DNA of 64,000 nt, from assembly GCA_020634245.1 (NCBI GenBank), contig JACKCC010000009.1, positions 380,908-444,907 of the forward strand. Reading direction: 5' to 3'. Below the pieces are notes generated by a model. The model was given only the letters and a program-made list of their open reading frames with translations, made no database searches and was not told where the DNA came from. Shown here one piece after another: positions 16,401 to 23,809 of the stretch. Source of the stretch: Ardenticatenaceae bacterium (GTDB lineage Bacteria > Chloroflexota > Anaerolineae > Promineifilales > Promineifilaceae). The first letter of the stretch is position 1, and every line of letters starts with the position of its first letter. Both the position numbers and the translations under genes were made by a program.

Positions 16401-17990
16401 GCCCGCGATCAGGCGATGGAAGCATCACGCCTGAAATCCGAATTCCTGGCCAACATGAGCCATGAGATTCGTACGCCACTTAATGCCGTCATCGGCATGA
16501 CCAGCCTGCTGCTGGATACCCAGCTAGACGAACAACAGCGCGATTTTTCGGAAACCATCCGCAGCAGCGGTGATGTGCTGTTGACATTGATTAATGACAT
16601 TCTGGACTTTTCCAAGATTGAGGCAGGCAAACTGGAGTTGGAGAAACGGCCGTTTGATCTGCGCGATTGTGTCGAAGAAGCGCTGGACGTCGTCGTTACC
16701 AAAGCCGCCGAAAAAGGGCTGGAAATCGCCTACATCATGGAAGAGCAGGTACCACAAAGCATCGTCGGCGACGTGACGCGGCTGCGCCAGATATTGATTA
16801 ATCTGTTAAACAATGCCATTAAATTCACCAATGCGGGTGAAGTTGTACTGATGGTCGCACCCGATGACACCGATGATTCCAGACAGACATCTGATTGTAG
16901 AGCACTCCGTTTTTCGGTTCAGGATACCGGCATCGGCATCCCCGAAGAACGACGCAACCGGTTATTCCAGTCGTTTAGCCAGGTAGATGCTTCGACAACC
17001 CGAAAATTTGGCGGAACCGGCCTGGGTTTGGCGATCAGTAAACGACTGGTGGAAATGATGCACGGCCGTATATGGGTTGAAAGTAAAGTCGGCCAGGGAT
17101 CAACCTTCCACTTCACCATAAAAACCGAACAACGCAGCTTGCGGCGGCGCGTTTACCTGCGGGGTACCCAACCCTTGCTCATGAAAAAGCAGTTGTTGAT
17201 TGTGGATGATAATCAAACCAACCGCCTCATCCTGACCAAACAAGCCGAATCCTGGGGCATGCGAGTCTCGACGGCAACCTCAGGCGAAGAAGCATTGGAC
17301 ATGCTGCGCATCGGTCAATATTTTGATGCCGCCATCCTGGATATGCACATGCCGCAAATGGATGGCTTGACTTTGGCCAAAGAGATTCGCCAACTGCGAA
17401 ATGAAAAATCATTACCCCTGGTTATGCTGAGTTCCATCGGTGATCGTGAAGGTCTTCGTGAAGAGGCTTATTTTGCCGCTTATTTAACAAAACCGCTTAA
17501 ACCCAAACAACTATTTGCCGTCTTAACCAATTTGTTTGATGAAACGGCCGTAACCACCCTCCCCAACCCTGTTAAACGCGAAATCGATCCCGAAATGGGC
17601 CGCATACACCCCCTGCGTCTCCTGCTGGCCGAAGACAATCTGGTCAATCAGAAAGTCGCCCTGCGCATCCTGGAACGCATGGGTTACCACGCCGACGTCG
17701 CTGCCAACGGCCTGGAAGTATTGGAAGTACTACAGCAGCAGTCCTACGATGTCATTCTGATGGACGTGCAAATGCCCAATATGGATGGCGTCGAGGCCAC
17801 ACAGCAAATTCGTGAAATCTGGCCGCCAGAACAACAGCCCACCATTATCGCCATGACCGCCAATGCCCTCTCTGGCGACCGTGAAAAATATCTGGATGCC
17901 GGCATGGACGCTTACATCAGCAAACCCGTCCGCATCCAGGAACTCCTAAACGCCCTGGCCAACGCACAGCCCCTTTCTAATAATGAATAG
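13479..17990 (+). CDS. Large hybrid sensor histidine kinase (multi-PAS, GAF, HisKA, HATPase, two REC)
   Basis: The 1503-residue protein has no membrane helix, so it is a cytoplasmic sensor. A degenerate PAS-like region (1-180) leads four PAS domains (about 184-300, 305-425, 430-545, 550-675). A GAF domain (685-845) and a further PAS (850-970) follow. Next are HisKA with the phosphorylated histidine in SHEIRTPLNAVIG near 995, and an ATPase domain (about 1090-1215) with DTGIGI and GTGLGLAI. Two receiver domains come last, near 1238-1350 (aspartate in LDMHMPQMDG) and 1381-1495 (LMDVQMPNMDG). The third PAS has a Cys-rich insert (CQKFALQPCDQACGLFC), which may hold a metal or sense redox state. No HPt domain is coded nearby, so the phosphate must pass to a separate protein. 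Confidence 0.92.
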   Translation: MSFDPPYLTQEKHIIKDGMATAVSRPSINKYQALFEATPISLWEEDFSQVKQYIDQLRQKGITDFQAYFDEHPEEVYHCIKLIKVIDVNQSTLHLYKASNKTELLQNLDTVFGPEAFHIFKEELVLIGNGETLFETEGVNYTLTGDALDVFVRWSVTPGYEETFSQVIVSILNISARRRAERTMHLQTTALESAANSIVITDSDGIIQWVNPAFAKLTGYSSNEVIGQTPRLLKSGRNDPALYEDLWQTISSGQVWHCEELINKRKDGSLYYEQMTIAPVKNKNGAITHFIAFKEDVTKRKKVDMELREAKDYAEQLFRVVPSAILTVDKNRTITSWNRKAAELLGFTAEEMVGQSCQKFALQPCDQACGLFCGEVKKPINGVECQVKTKDGRILTVVKHADVLRDGNGRVIGGIESFEDITKRKATENSLNTSLSLVQATLESTADGILVVSSQGKITRHNQRFLQMWHIPDELANSDDDDELLGYVLEQLVKPEQFIDKVRELYNHPEQESFDTLTFKDGRIFDRFSKPQWVNDEIVGRVWNFRDVTTQRQAEKNLRLTQFSVDTAPQSIFWIGPKGKILNANEGASNMLGYTLDELRQLTVFDFDPIFPKNQFDSLWIDLRQQQSIIIESEHQTKNGRCYPVEIHLSYMKYEGQEFMFASASDITERKKMETQLRRQLKEEELLGQVTSLTTSSGELNTILAAICDKMAHFYKVPKSAFAFLNYQKTEAEVIVEYREPGQPSSIGSVIPVVNNPSMEFLLQHKTALAIKDAQHDPLMAPVHSIMKELGIVSMLLIPIMIGDEVVGTMGFDATTERNFSEDDITLGIQAAAQISHALQRQQAEQKIQEEHDFAYQVMNNMGQGLIVVKTDWTIEYCNSAFGDLLGYEPEVLIGQSVLELVYAINPKIVNIIYGRWMTGETQDGEFPFKHANGHPVPISMTGVPRWRNGQIDGAIAVITDQTKHKAIEKELSSARDQAMEASRLKSEFLANMSHEIRTPLNAVIGMTSLLLDTQLDEQQRDFSETIRSSGDVLLTLINDILDFSKIEAGKLELEKRPFDLRDCVEEALDVVVTKAAEKGLEIAYIMEEQVPQSIVGDVTRLRQILINLLNNAIKFTNAGEVVLMVAPDDTDDSRQTSDCRALRFSVQDTGIGIPEERRNRLFQSFSQVDASTTRKFGGTGLGLAISKRLVEMMHGRIWVESKVGQGSTFHFTIKTEQRSLRRRVYLRGTQPLLMKKQLLIVDDNQTNRLILTKQAESWGMRVSTATSGEEALDMLRIGQYFDAAILDMHMPQMDGLTLAKEIRQLRNEKSLPLVMLSSIGDREGLREEAYFAAYLTKPLKPKQLFAVLTNLFDETAVTTLPNPVKREIDPEMGRIHPLRLLLAEDNLVNQKVALRILERMGYHADVAANGLEVLEVLQQQSYDVILMDVQMPNMDGVEATQQIREIWPPEQQPTIIAMTANALSGDREKYLDAGMDAYISKPVRIQELLNALANAQPLSNNE

Positions 17991-17997
17991 TGAGTGT

Positions 17998-18053
17998 AAA
18001 TGACGAATGATGAATGGCATACATTTGCCATTCATCATTCATCATTCTTCATT
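17998..18053. repeat. ATGAATGATGA-type inverted repeat
   Basis: Words ACGAATGATGAATGGCA and TGCCATTCATCATTCATC form the arms of a long hairpin around a short loop. It lies between the hybrid kinase and sdhA and is of the same family as 7098-7160. It may end transcription of the kinase gene. Confidence 0.65.
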
Positions 18054-18191
18054 TCCCCCCTTTTCTCCTCATCATATGACATTTGTCAGTGAAATTGTGG
18101 TTTTTTGCAACTGGCAACCGCTGATAAAGGTCACTTATACTGTGCTTTTGAACACGAATGTGTTATTGACCCACCGACTGAGGAGAAAAGT

Positions 18192-19985
18192 ATGACAAAC
18201 CCAGAAACGATTACCCACGATGTCATCATTGTTGGCGCAGGGCTGGCTGGCTCCTGGGCAGCAATGGTGGCAGCGCGGCAGGGGGTGCGGGACATTGGCG
18301 TTTTGTCCAAAATCCATCCACTCCGCTCCCACAGCGGCGCGGCTCAAGGCGGTATCGCCGCCTCGCTGAGCAACGTGCGCCCTGTCGCCAACACCGGTCC
18401 GCGCGGACCGCTGGAAGCTGTCCCGCCCGGTGCGGAACCACCCGACAGTTGGGAACTGCACATGTTCGACACCATCAAGGGGTCGGACTGGTTGGGTGAC
18501 CAGGACGCCATCGAAGTGATGGTGCAGGAAGCGCCCGACATCATTTACGAGTATGAGCATATGGGCTGTGTGTTTAGCCGGCTGGCTGACGGCCGTATCG
18601 CCCAGCGCCGTTTCGGCGGCCACAGCGCCCCCCGTGCCAACTACTCCAAGGATTACACCGGCCACGTCCTGCTGCACACCATCCACGAGCAGGCCCTTAA
18701 GCACGGCGTCAAATTCTACAGCGAGTGGTCGCTGCTGGAACTGATCGTCGAGGATAATATTTGCCGGGGCGTGGTGGCTATGGAAATTTTGACCGGCAAG
18801 GTTCACACCATGCGGGCCAAGGCGGTGATGTTTGGGACGGGGGGATACGGCCGTGCCTTCAAAATCACCTCCAATGCCTACGCCAACACCGGGGACGGCG
18901 TCTCCATTGCCTACAACGCCGGTGTCCCGCTCATGGACATGGAATTCGTCCAGTTCCATCCTACCGGCCTTTACCGTCACGGCATCCTCATGAGCGAAGC
19001 GTGCCGCGGCGAAGGCGGTTACCTGACCAACAAAGACGGTCACCGCTTTATGGAAAAGTACGCTCCCGACAAAATGGAATTGGCCCCGCGCGACCTCGTC
19101 AGCCGCTCCGAGCAGACGGAAATCAACGAAGGGCGCGGTGTTGGGCCTGACGGCCAGGGCGTTTACCTTGATTTGCGCCATCTTGGCCGCGAGAAAATCC
19201 TGGAGCGCCTGCCTCAGGTGCGCGATTTAGCCATCGAATTTGTCGGCGTCGATCCCATTGATGCCCCTGTGCCCATTCAGCCCACCGCCCACTACAGCAT
19301 GGGCGGCATCCCCACCGACGTGAACGGGCAAGCCATTGCCGACGCCGCAGGCACACCTATCGTCGGTTTATATGCCGCCGGTGAATGCGCCTGCGTCAGT
19401 GTCCACGGGGCCAACCGGCTGGGAACCAACAGCCTGCTGGAAGCCTCCCTGTTTGGCCGCCGCGCCGGTTACGCCATCGCCGATTTCATCAAAAACGGAG
19501 CCGAACTCCAACCCGTCAGCGGCGACCCGGCCGAAGGGCAGCGCCAGCGTATTCGCAAGATGCTGGACAATCCCGGTACGGAATCGGTGGACAAGATCGC
19601 CCAGACGTTGAAGCAGACCATGACCGACAACTGCGGCATTTTCCGCAACGAAGCCCGGTTAAAAGTCGCTTTGCAAGATGTCAAAACGCTGCAAGCCCGT
19701 TTCCAAAATGCACGCACGATGGATAAAGGCAGCCGCTTCAACACCGATTTATTGACCACCATCGAGACGGAACATTTGCTTAACTTCAGCGAAGTACTGG
19801 TCACCGGCGCACTGGCCCGCACCGAAAGCCGCGGCGCCCACTCACGCACCGACTACCCCAAACGGGACGACACCGACTGGCTGAAGCATACCGTCGCCCA
19901 CAAAGGGGCAGATGGCCCGGTTCTCAGTTACAAATCGGTCAATATTGACTTTGATCGCTACCCGCCGCAGGAGAGGAAATACTAA
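18192..19985 (+). CDS. sdhA: Succinate dehydrogenase flavoprotein subunit
   Basis: The 597-residue protein is the FAD-bearing subunit of succinate dehydrogenase or fumarate reductase. The nucleotide-binding start IIVGAGLAGS is at residues 12-21. His47 in RSHSGAAQGG is the expected site of covalent FAD. Active-site motifs FHPTGL and SEACRGEGGYL follow near residues 255-280, and the FAD-binding GECA-VHGANRLGTNSLLE stretch near 400. The ATG at 18192 has the ribosome site AGGAG; upstream in-frame starts lie in leader sequence. It opens the sdhABCD operon on the + strand. Direction of the reaction cannot be told from sequence, but with a set of two short b-type anchors it fits an aerobic TCA-cycle enzyme. 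Confidence 0.96.
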   Translation: MTNPETITHDVIIVGAGLAGSWAAMVAARQGVRDIGVLSKIHPLRSHSGAAQGGIAASLSNVRPVANTGPRGPLEAVPPGAEPPDSWELHMFDTIKGSDWLGDQDAIEVMVQEAPDIIYEYEHMGCVFSRLADGRIAQRRFGGHSAPRANYSKDYTGHVLLHTIHEQALKHGVKFYSEWSLLELIVEDNICRGVVAMEILTGKVHTMRAKAVMFGTGGYGRAFKITSNAYANTGDGVSIAYNAGVPLMDMEFVQFHPTGLYRHGILMSEACRGEGGYLTNKDGHRFMEKYAPDKMELAPRDLVSRSEQTEINEGRGVGPDGQGVYLDLRHLGREKILERLPQVRDLAIEFVGVDPIDAPVPIQPTAHYSMGGIPTDVNGQAIADAAGTPIVGLYAAGECACVSVHGANRLGTNSLLEASLFGRRAGYAIADFIKNGAELQPVSGDPAEGQRQRIRKMLDNPGTESVDKIAQTLKQTMTDNCGIFRNEARLKVALQDVKTLQARFQNARTMDKGSRFNTDLLTTIETEHLLNFSEVLVTGALARTESRGAHSRTDYPKRDDTDWLKHTVAHKGADGPVLSYKSVNIDFDRYPPQERKY

Positions 19986-20012
19986 TTGACAATTGGCAAT
20001 TAGGAAAACACT

Positions 20013-20780
20013 ATGAGTACAAAAACAACCATTCGCATCCAACGGTTTAACCCTGATAAGGATAAGAAGCCGTATTTTGATGAATTTGTCATTGAGCCTA
20101 CGCCTGACACGACGGTGCTGGACGCGCTGCACATGGTTAAAGCCGACCAGGATGGCAGTGTGACCTTCCGCCGTTCTTGCCGCCATGCAATTTGCGGCAG
20201 CTGCGCGATGAATGTCAATGGCAGCAACATGCTGGTGTGCAAAACCCCGCTGCGCAGTGTAACGGACAAGAAAGGGGTGGTGACGATACGGCCGTTACCC
20301 TACTTACCCATCATCAAAGACCTCGTCGTCGACCGGAGCAGCTTCTGGAAACAATACCAGCGCGTCAAACCGTGGCTCATTGCCCCCGACGACGTACCGG
20401 AACAAGAATTCCGCGTCAGCCCGGAGGAAGTCAAAGCCCTCAACGACGCCGAGACCTGCATCATGTGCGGCGCCTGTTACTCCTCCTGTCAGGTCATCGC
20501 CATGAACAAGGAGTACATCGGGCCGCACGCTCTGCTCAAAGCGTTCCTGCGCGTCCTCGACCCACGCGACACCGCCCCCGCCGAACGGCTGGCCGATTTA
20601 GCCGGTTACGACGGCGTCTACCGCTGCCACACCATCTTCAACTGCATCGATGCCTGCCCTAAAGGCCTCAACCCGACGCAGGCCATCGAAACCTTGCGCA
20701 AGCTGGCTCAGCGCCGCCTGGCCTTTGAAGAAGAACGCAAAGCGCGGCAGCAAACGATTAAGGAGCCAATTTCAGTCTGA
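20013..20780 (+). CDS. sdhB: Succinate dehydrogenase iron-sulfur subunit
   Basis: The 255-residue protein has the three usual clusters. A 2Fe-2S centre is bound by SCRHAICGSC with a later cysteine in VCKTP (residues about 53-76). A 4Fe-4S centre is bound by CIMCGACYSSC (about 150-160). The last centre is served by CHTIFNCIDACPKGL (about 210-225). It passes electrons from the FAD of SdhA to quinone at the membrane subunits. It follows sdhA after 27 bases that hold a small TTGACAATTGGCAATT repeat. Confidence 0.95.
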   Translation: MSTKTTIRIQRFNPDKDKKPYFDEFVIEPTPDTTVLDALHMVKADQDGSVTFRRSCRHAICGSCAMNVNGSNMLVCKTPLRSVTDKKGVVTIRPLPYLPIIKDLVVDRSSFWKQYQRVKPWLIAPDDVPEQEFRVSPEEVKALNDAETCIMCGACYSSCQVIAMNKEYIGPHALLKAFLRVLDPRDTAPAERLADLAGYDGVYRCHTIFNCIDACPKGLNPTQAIETLRKLAQRRLAFEEERKARQQTIKEPISV

Positions 20781-20818
20781 CTAAACGACGACGAGACTGG
20801 AGACTAGGAGACTAAATT

Positions 20819-21166
20819 ATGTACAAATCAACTGGTTTTATCAGCTTCTTCCTGCGCCGGTTTACGGGCGTAATGCTGGTGTTGTACCTGTTCACCCACA
20901 TGTGGGTCATCGGCTCGGTGAATCTTGGGCCGGAAGCATTTAATGCCCGCCTGAATCTGGTGCAGACGCCTTTCTTCAAACTGGCGGAGATTGCTCTGTT
21001 AGCGGCCGTTGTCTACCACGCCTTTGATGGCATCCGGCTGCTCATCGTCCATTACTTCAACGTCACCGACCAGCGCAAGAGCCTTTTTTATGCCATCTTT
21101 GCCATCTCGGCCATTTTGACCATTGCCGGTGGCCTGCCGATTTTGCTCTTCATGTTGGAGGGATAG
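20819..21166 (+). CDS. sdhC: Succinate dehydrogenase cytochrome b subunit (SdhC-like)
   Basis: The 115-residue protein has three membrane helices. It keeps the N-terminal quinone-site pattern FFLRRFTGVML near residues 10-20 and a histidine in YHAFDGIRLL near residue 67 that is the likely haem b ligand. The length is typical of short SdhC proteins. It follows sdhB after a 38-base gap that contains GAGACTGGAGACTAGGAGACTA-type repeat words, which may also serve as ribosome site. Confidence 0.85.
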   Translation: MYKSTGFISFFLRRFTGVMLVLYLFTHMWVIGSVNLGPEAFNARLNLVQTPFFKLAEIALLAAVVYHAFDGIRLLIVHYFNVTDQRKSLFYAIFAISAILTIAGGLPILLFMLEG

Positions 21167-21175
21167 TTAGTTAGA

Positions 21176-21242
21176 TTGTTGGTTAGTTGGTTAGCTGGTA
21201 ACAAACTAACTAACCATCAAACTAACAAACCAACAAACAAGG
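21176..21242. repeat. TTAGTTGGTTAG / CTAACTAACC inverted repeat
   Basis: Copies of GTTGGTTAGTTGG are answered by AACTAACTAACC and ACTAACAAACC words, forming a long hairpin between sdhC and sdhD. It is one more of the dispersed simple-word hairpins of this genome. Confidence 0.6.
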
Positions 21243-21251
21243 AGTTAATTC

Positions 21252-21596
21252 ATGCGTATTTTCCAAATGCAGCGAATCAGCGCCATTGCGCTGTTGATTT
21301 TCATGACAATTCATATGATTGTGGTACATTACCCGCCGTTTCACATCGACTTCAGCCGGATTATCGACCGGCTGGCGCAGCCGTTGTGGAAAGGCATTGA
21401 TATTGCCTTCCTCTTCTTCGTCCTGATCCATGCCCTGACCGGAGCATACATGGTCATCACGGATTTAGAGCGGTTTGGCAAAATGCGGCAGGCGTTGGCC
21501 TGGGCCGCGGTGGTGATTGGCGTCGTCGCTTTTTACTATGGCACGGTGACGATTCTCAATTTCCAACCGCCGGTGGCCAGCGCGATGCTGCCTTAA
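21252..21596 (+). CDS. sdhD: Succinate dehydrogenase hydrophobic membrane anchor subunit
   Basis: The 114-residue protein has three membrane helices and histidines in IHMIVVHYPP near residues 21-27 and LIHALTGAY near residue 63 that could serve haem or quinone. By position and size it is the second anchor of the complex. Sequence similarity to classical SdhD is weak, so the name rests on context. A ribosome site AAGGAG lies just before the ATG. Confidence 0.8.
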   Translation: MRIFQMQRISAIALLIFMTIHMIVVHYPPFHIDFSRIIDRLAQPLWKGIDIAFLFFVLIHALTGAYMVITDLERFGKMRQALAWAAVVIGVVAFYYGTVTILNFQPPVASAMLP

Positions 21597-21603
21597 ACAA
21601 CCC

Positions 21604-21637
21604 ACCCTCCGGGAGGTTTGAAACCTCCCGGAGGGTT
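21604..21637. repeat. ACCCTCCGGGAGGTTT hairpin, possible end of the sdh operon
   Basis: ACCCTCCGGGAGGTTT and AAACCTCCCGGAGGGTT are complementary around a very short loop. The hairpin lies eight bases after sdhD. It belongs to a repeat family in the window, and may also act as a transcript end or stability element. Confidence 0.7.
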
Positions 21638-21654
21638 CATCGTGGAGATAATGA

Positions 21655-22938
21655 TTGCGTACGATTTATTTTATTGCCAGTTTGGTTTTTCTGTTTTTGT
21701 TGATAGGGTGTAATAAAACAAATGAGGTAATCGAGGCAACGGCCGTTCCCACCCTCTCCACACCAACCATCCAACCAACCAACGAACCAACAACCCAACC
21801 CACCTCCCTGCCCCCGGCCACCGCCACACCCATCCCAACGGCCGTTGCCACGGCCACGCCTGAACTGGGATTCTACCCTCCACCCGGCCGGGAGTTTGCA
21901 ACATTGGAAGATTTTTGGAACGGCCGTGCCGAATGGATACTAGAAATCGAAGACACCGGCCTGCCCATCGGCGAATCCGACACCGTCTACCGGGGCGGAA
22001 CCGAGCTGTGGTCTTACCTGCACGCCAGCGACCAATCGGCCGGAGTCGTCGATCAATGCGGCGATCCCGTGGCTTTCCCTGGCTGCACGACCCGCTGGGT
22101 CAGTCATGATGCCGGGCAAAGCTTCACTCTGGAAGAGCCAGTCTGCCTCTTCGCCTGCGAGAGCTGCCCCTGCGAACACCTGCGCGACCAGATCGACCAG
22201 CAGCAGTACCCGCGCGTTTTCTTCACCGACGACGAAGACTACCTCGTCTATGAATTCGGCGCGTACAATTATCTGCGTACCTCCAGCGATGGCATCACCT
22301 GGTCCGACAAAGCCCACATCGAGGGCACCTGGATTTGGACCTATCCCTACGGCGGCTGTGCGCCGTACGAACTTATCGGCTTCCATCCTAACATCTACAG
22401 CAGCCAGGAATGGGATTGTCTGGCCGGCGGCCCGCCTGGCATTTACGTCGAGGGCGACATGCTCTTTGTCTTTGTAGGGCTGGGCAAAGCACCGGGGCAC
22501 ATGGGCTGCTACAAAGGCAGCCGCTATGAAGGAGCAGCCGGGATGGTTGAATGCGATAATAATCCGCTTTTCAGCGCGACCGAATACGGCCCGGTTGACT
22601 TGCTGGGCGCAGATGCCAACCCTTATTTTGACTTCCGCACGATTTCATCGGCCGACGTTGTGCGCGTGGGCGACCACTATTACATGACCTATGAAGGCGT
22701 GCGCGGCCCCAGCAACCCGACGGTGGTTGATGATCAGTTTGGCCTGGGTCTGGCCCGCAGCCTGACGCTGGAAATTGACGGCCCCTGGGAGACCTATCCT
22801 GACAACCCCATCATCATGGACTTGCCGGGCAACGTAGGCGTCGGTCACGCCGACATCGTCATCATCGGCGAAGCGACCTATTTGTATACGGCGACGGAAG
22901 CCGGTACGCGAGGCCGGTACGTGCTGCTAATGCAATAG
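21655..22938 (+). CDS. Secreted lipoprotein, five-bladed propeller (GH43-like fold) candidate
   Basis: The 427-residue protein starts with a signal peptide ending in a lipobox (LLIGC, Cys19). A Thr/Pro-rich linker (about 25-70) and a soluble domain follow. The domain has repeated WxxxxDGxxWS and DxHYYMTYEG-like segments, as in five-bladed beta-propeller glycoside hydrolases and their sialidase-like relatives (SHDAGQSF, SSDGITWSD). Several cysteines (CGDP, CTTRW, CLFACESCPC) suggest disulfides or metal binding. No catalytic residues can be named with confidence. It is an outward-facing membrane-anchored protein, perhaps binding or cleaving sugars. It has its own unit after the sdh operon. Confidence 0.65.
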   Translation: MRTIYFIASLVFLFLLIGCNKTNEVIEATAVPTLSTPTIQPTNEPTTQPTSLPPATATPIPTAVATATPELGFYPPPGREFATLEDFWNGRAEWILEIEDTGLPIGESDTVYRGGTELWSYLHASDQSAGVVDQCGDPVAFPGCTTRWVSHDAGQSFTLEEPVCLFACESCPCEHLRDQIDQQQYPRVFFTDDEDYLVYEFGAYNYLRTSSDGITWSDKAHIEGTWIWTYPYGGCAPYELIGFHPNIYSSQEWDCLAGGPPGIYVEGDMLFVFVGLGKAPGHMGCYKGSRYEGAAGMVECDNNPLFSATEYGPVDLLGADANPYFDFRTISSADVVRVGDHYYMTYEGVRGPSNPTVVDDQFGLGLARSLTLEIDGPWETYPDNPIIMDLPGNVGVGHADIVIIGEATYLYTATEAGTRGRYVLLMQ

Positions 22939-23237
22939 TATCGCTGACCGGTATACAACATACTTTTTCCACGCTGCAAGCCAGAACTGAGAAACACGGC
23001 CGTTTCCCCCTCTCCTCCTATCTCTCCTCCCAAAAACTGACAACCATCTGATTATCATATGGTACCTTCTACCTGTTAAGGAGACGCACCTATTCAGCTA
23101 TACTGCAAGTATTATCTGTTTCAGCAGTACCGGACAGATCAACCCACCGTTATAAAGGGCCACATCTGAAGTCGTACTCCAATTGAACAGGCTGATAATT
23201 ACCAGGCGTGATACCGGCCTGTTCATGCTCAAGAATT
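22939..23237 (+). other. Intergenic region without a gene
   Basis: About 300 bases between the lipoprotein and the response regulator. Nothing beyond one ACGGCCGT copy near 22997 was recognised. A promoter for the response regulator is likely but was not located. Confidence 0.4.
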
Positions 23238-23603
23238 ATGAATACATCTGTTTTGATTGTTGATGACGAAACCGTTACCCGCCACATGCTCAAAATGTTG
23301 CTGGAGCTTTCCGGCTTTGTTATTGACGAAGCCAAAGATGGCCTGGAAGCATTGGAAAAGGTCAAACAGCGCATTCCTGATGCGATGATTCTGGATGTGA
23401 TGATGCCCCGGCTGGATGGGATTACCACCTGCGAACGGCTGCGCGCCAACCCGGACACGGCTGATTTGTTTATCATCATGCTGAGCGGTGGGAATGACTA
23501 TGATCGCGGCATGGAAGCAGGCGCCAGTCTGTTTATGGAAAAGCCAATGAACGCTGACCGCTTGATTCATACGCTAAAGTCTCTACCGAGACATGAGCTG
23601 TAA
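23238..23603 (+). CDS. Single-domain response regulator (CheY-like)
   Basis: The 121-residue protein is one receiver domain. The acidic pocket is seen in VDDE at residues 8-11 and the phosphorylated aspartate in LDVMMPRLDG near residue 53. The conserved lysine is in MEKPMN near residue 103. It has no output domain, so it may relay a signal to another protein, for example from the hybrid kinase at 13479 or elsewhere. The ATG at 23238 is chosen because the family starts with a strand right after it; an upstream ATG at 23208 would add ten unmatched residues. Confidence 0.88.
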   Translation: MNTSVLIVDDETVTRHMLKMLLELSGFVIDEAKDGLEALEKVKQRIPDAMILDVMMPRLDGITTCERLRANPDTADLFIIMLSGGNDYDRGMEAGASLFMEKPMNADRLIHTLKSLPRHEL

Positions 23604-23809
23604 CTGGCAGTACACGCGCCAAAACCGGGGAAACGGCCGTTTTCTCTCCCCTTTTCCACAACAAAATACCTTAATAAAAAAAGCAAGATGCCATTCATAA
23701 AATAAAAATGGAATCGTATAGGTATTAATTTCCGACCAAGGAGCCGCCATAAAAGTTTATTTGTACAGGATGAAACACCTCAGTTGTTCTCCGTCACGAG
23801 AAAAACGCA

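Noticed and set aside
18135..19181. Long open frame (348 codons) on the minus strand inside sdhA
   Set aside because: It lies opposite a strongly conserved gene, has no family match I know, and arises from GC-rich codon use.
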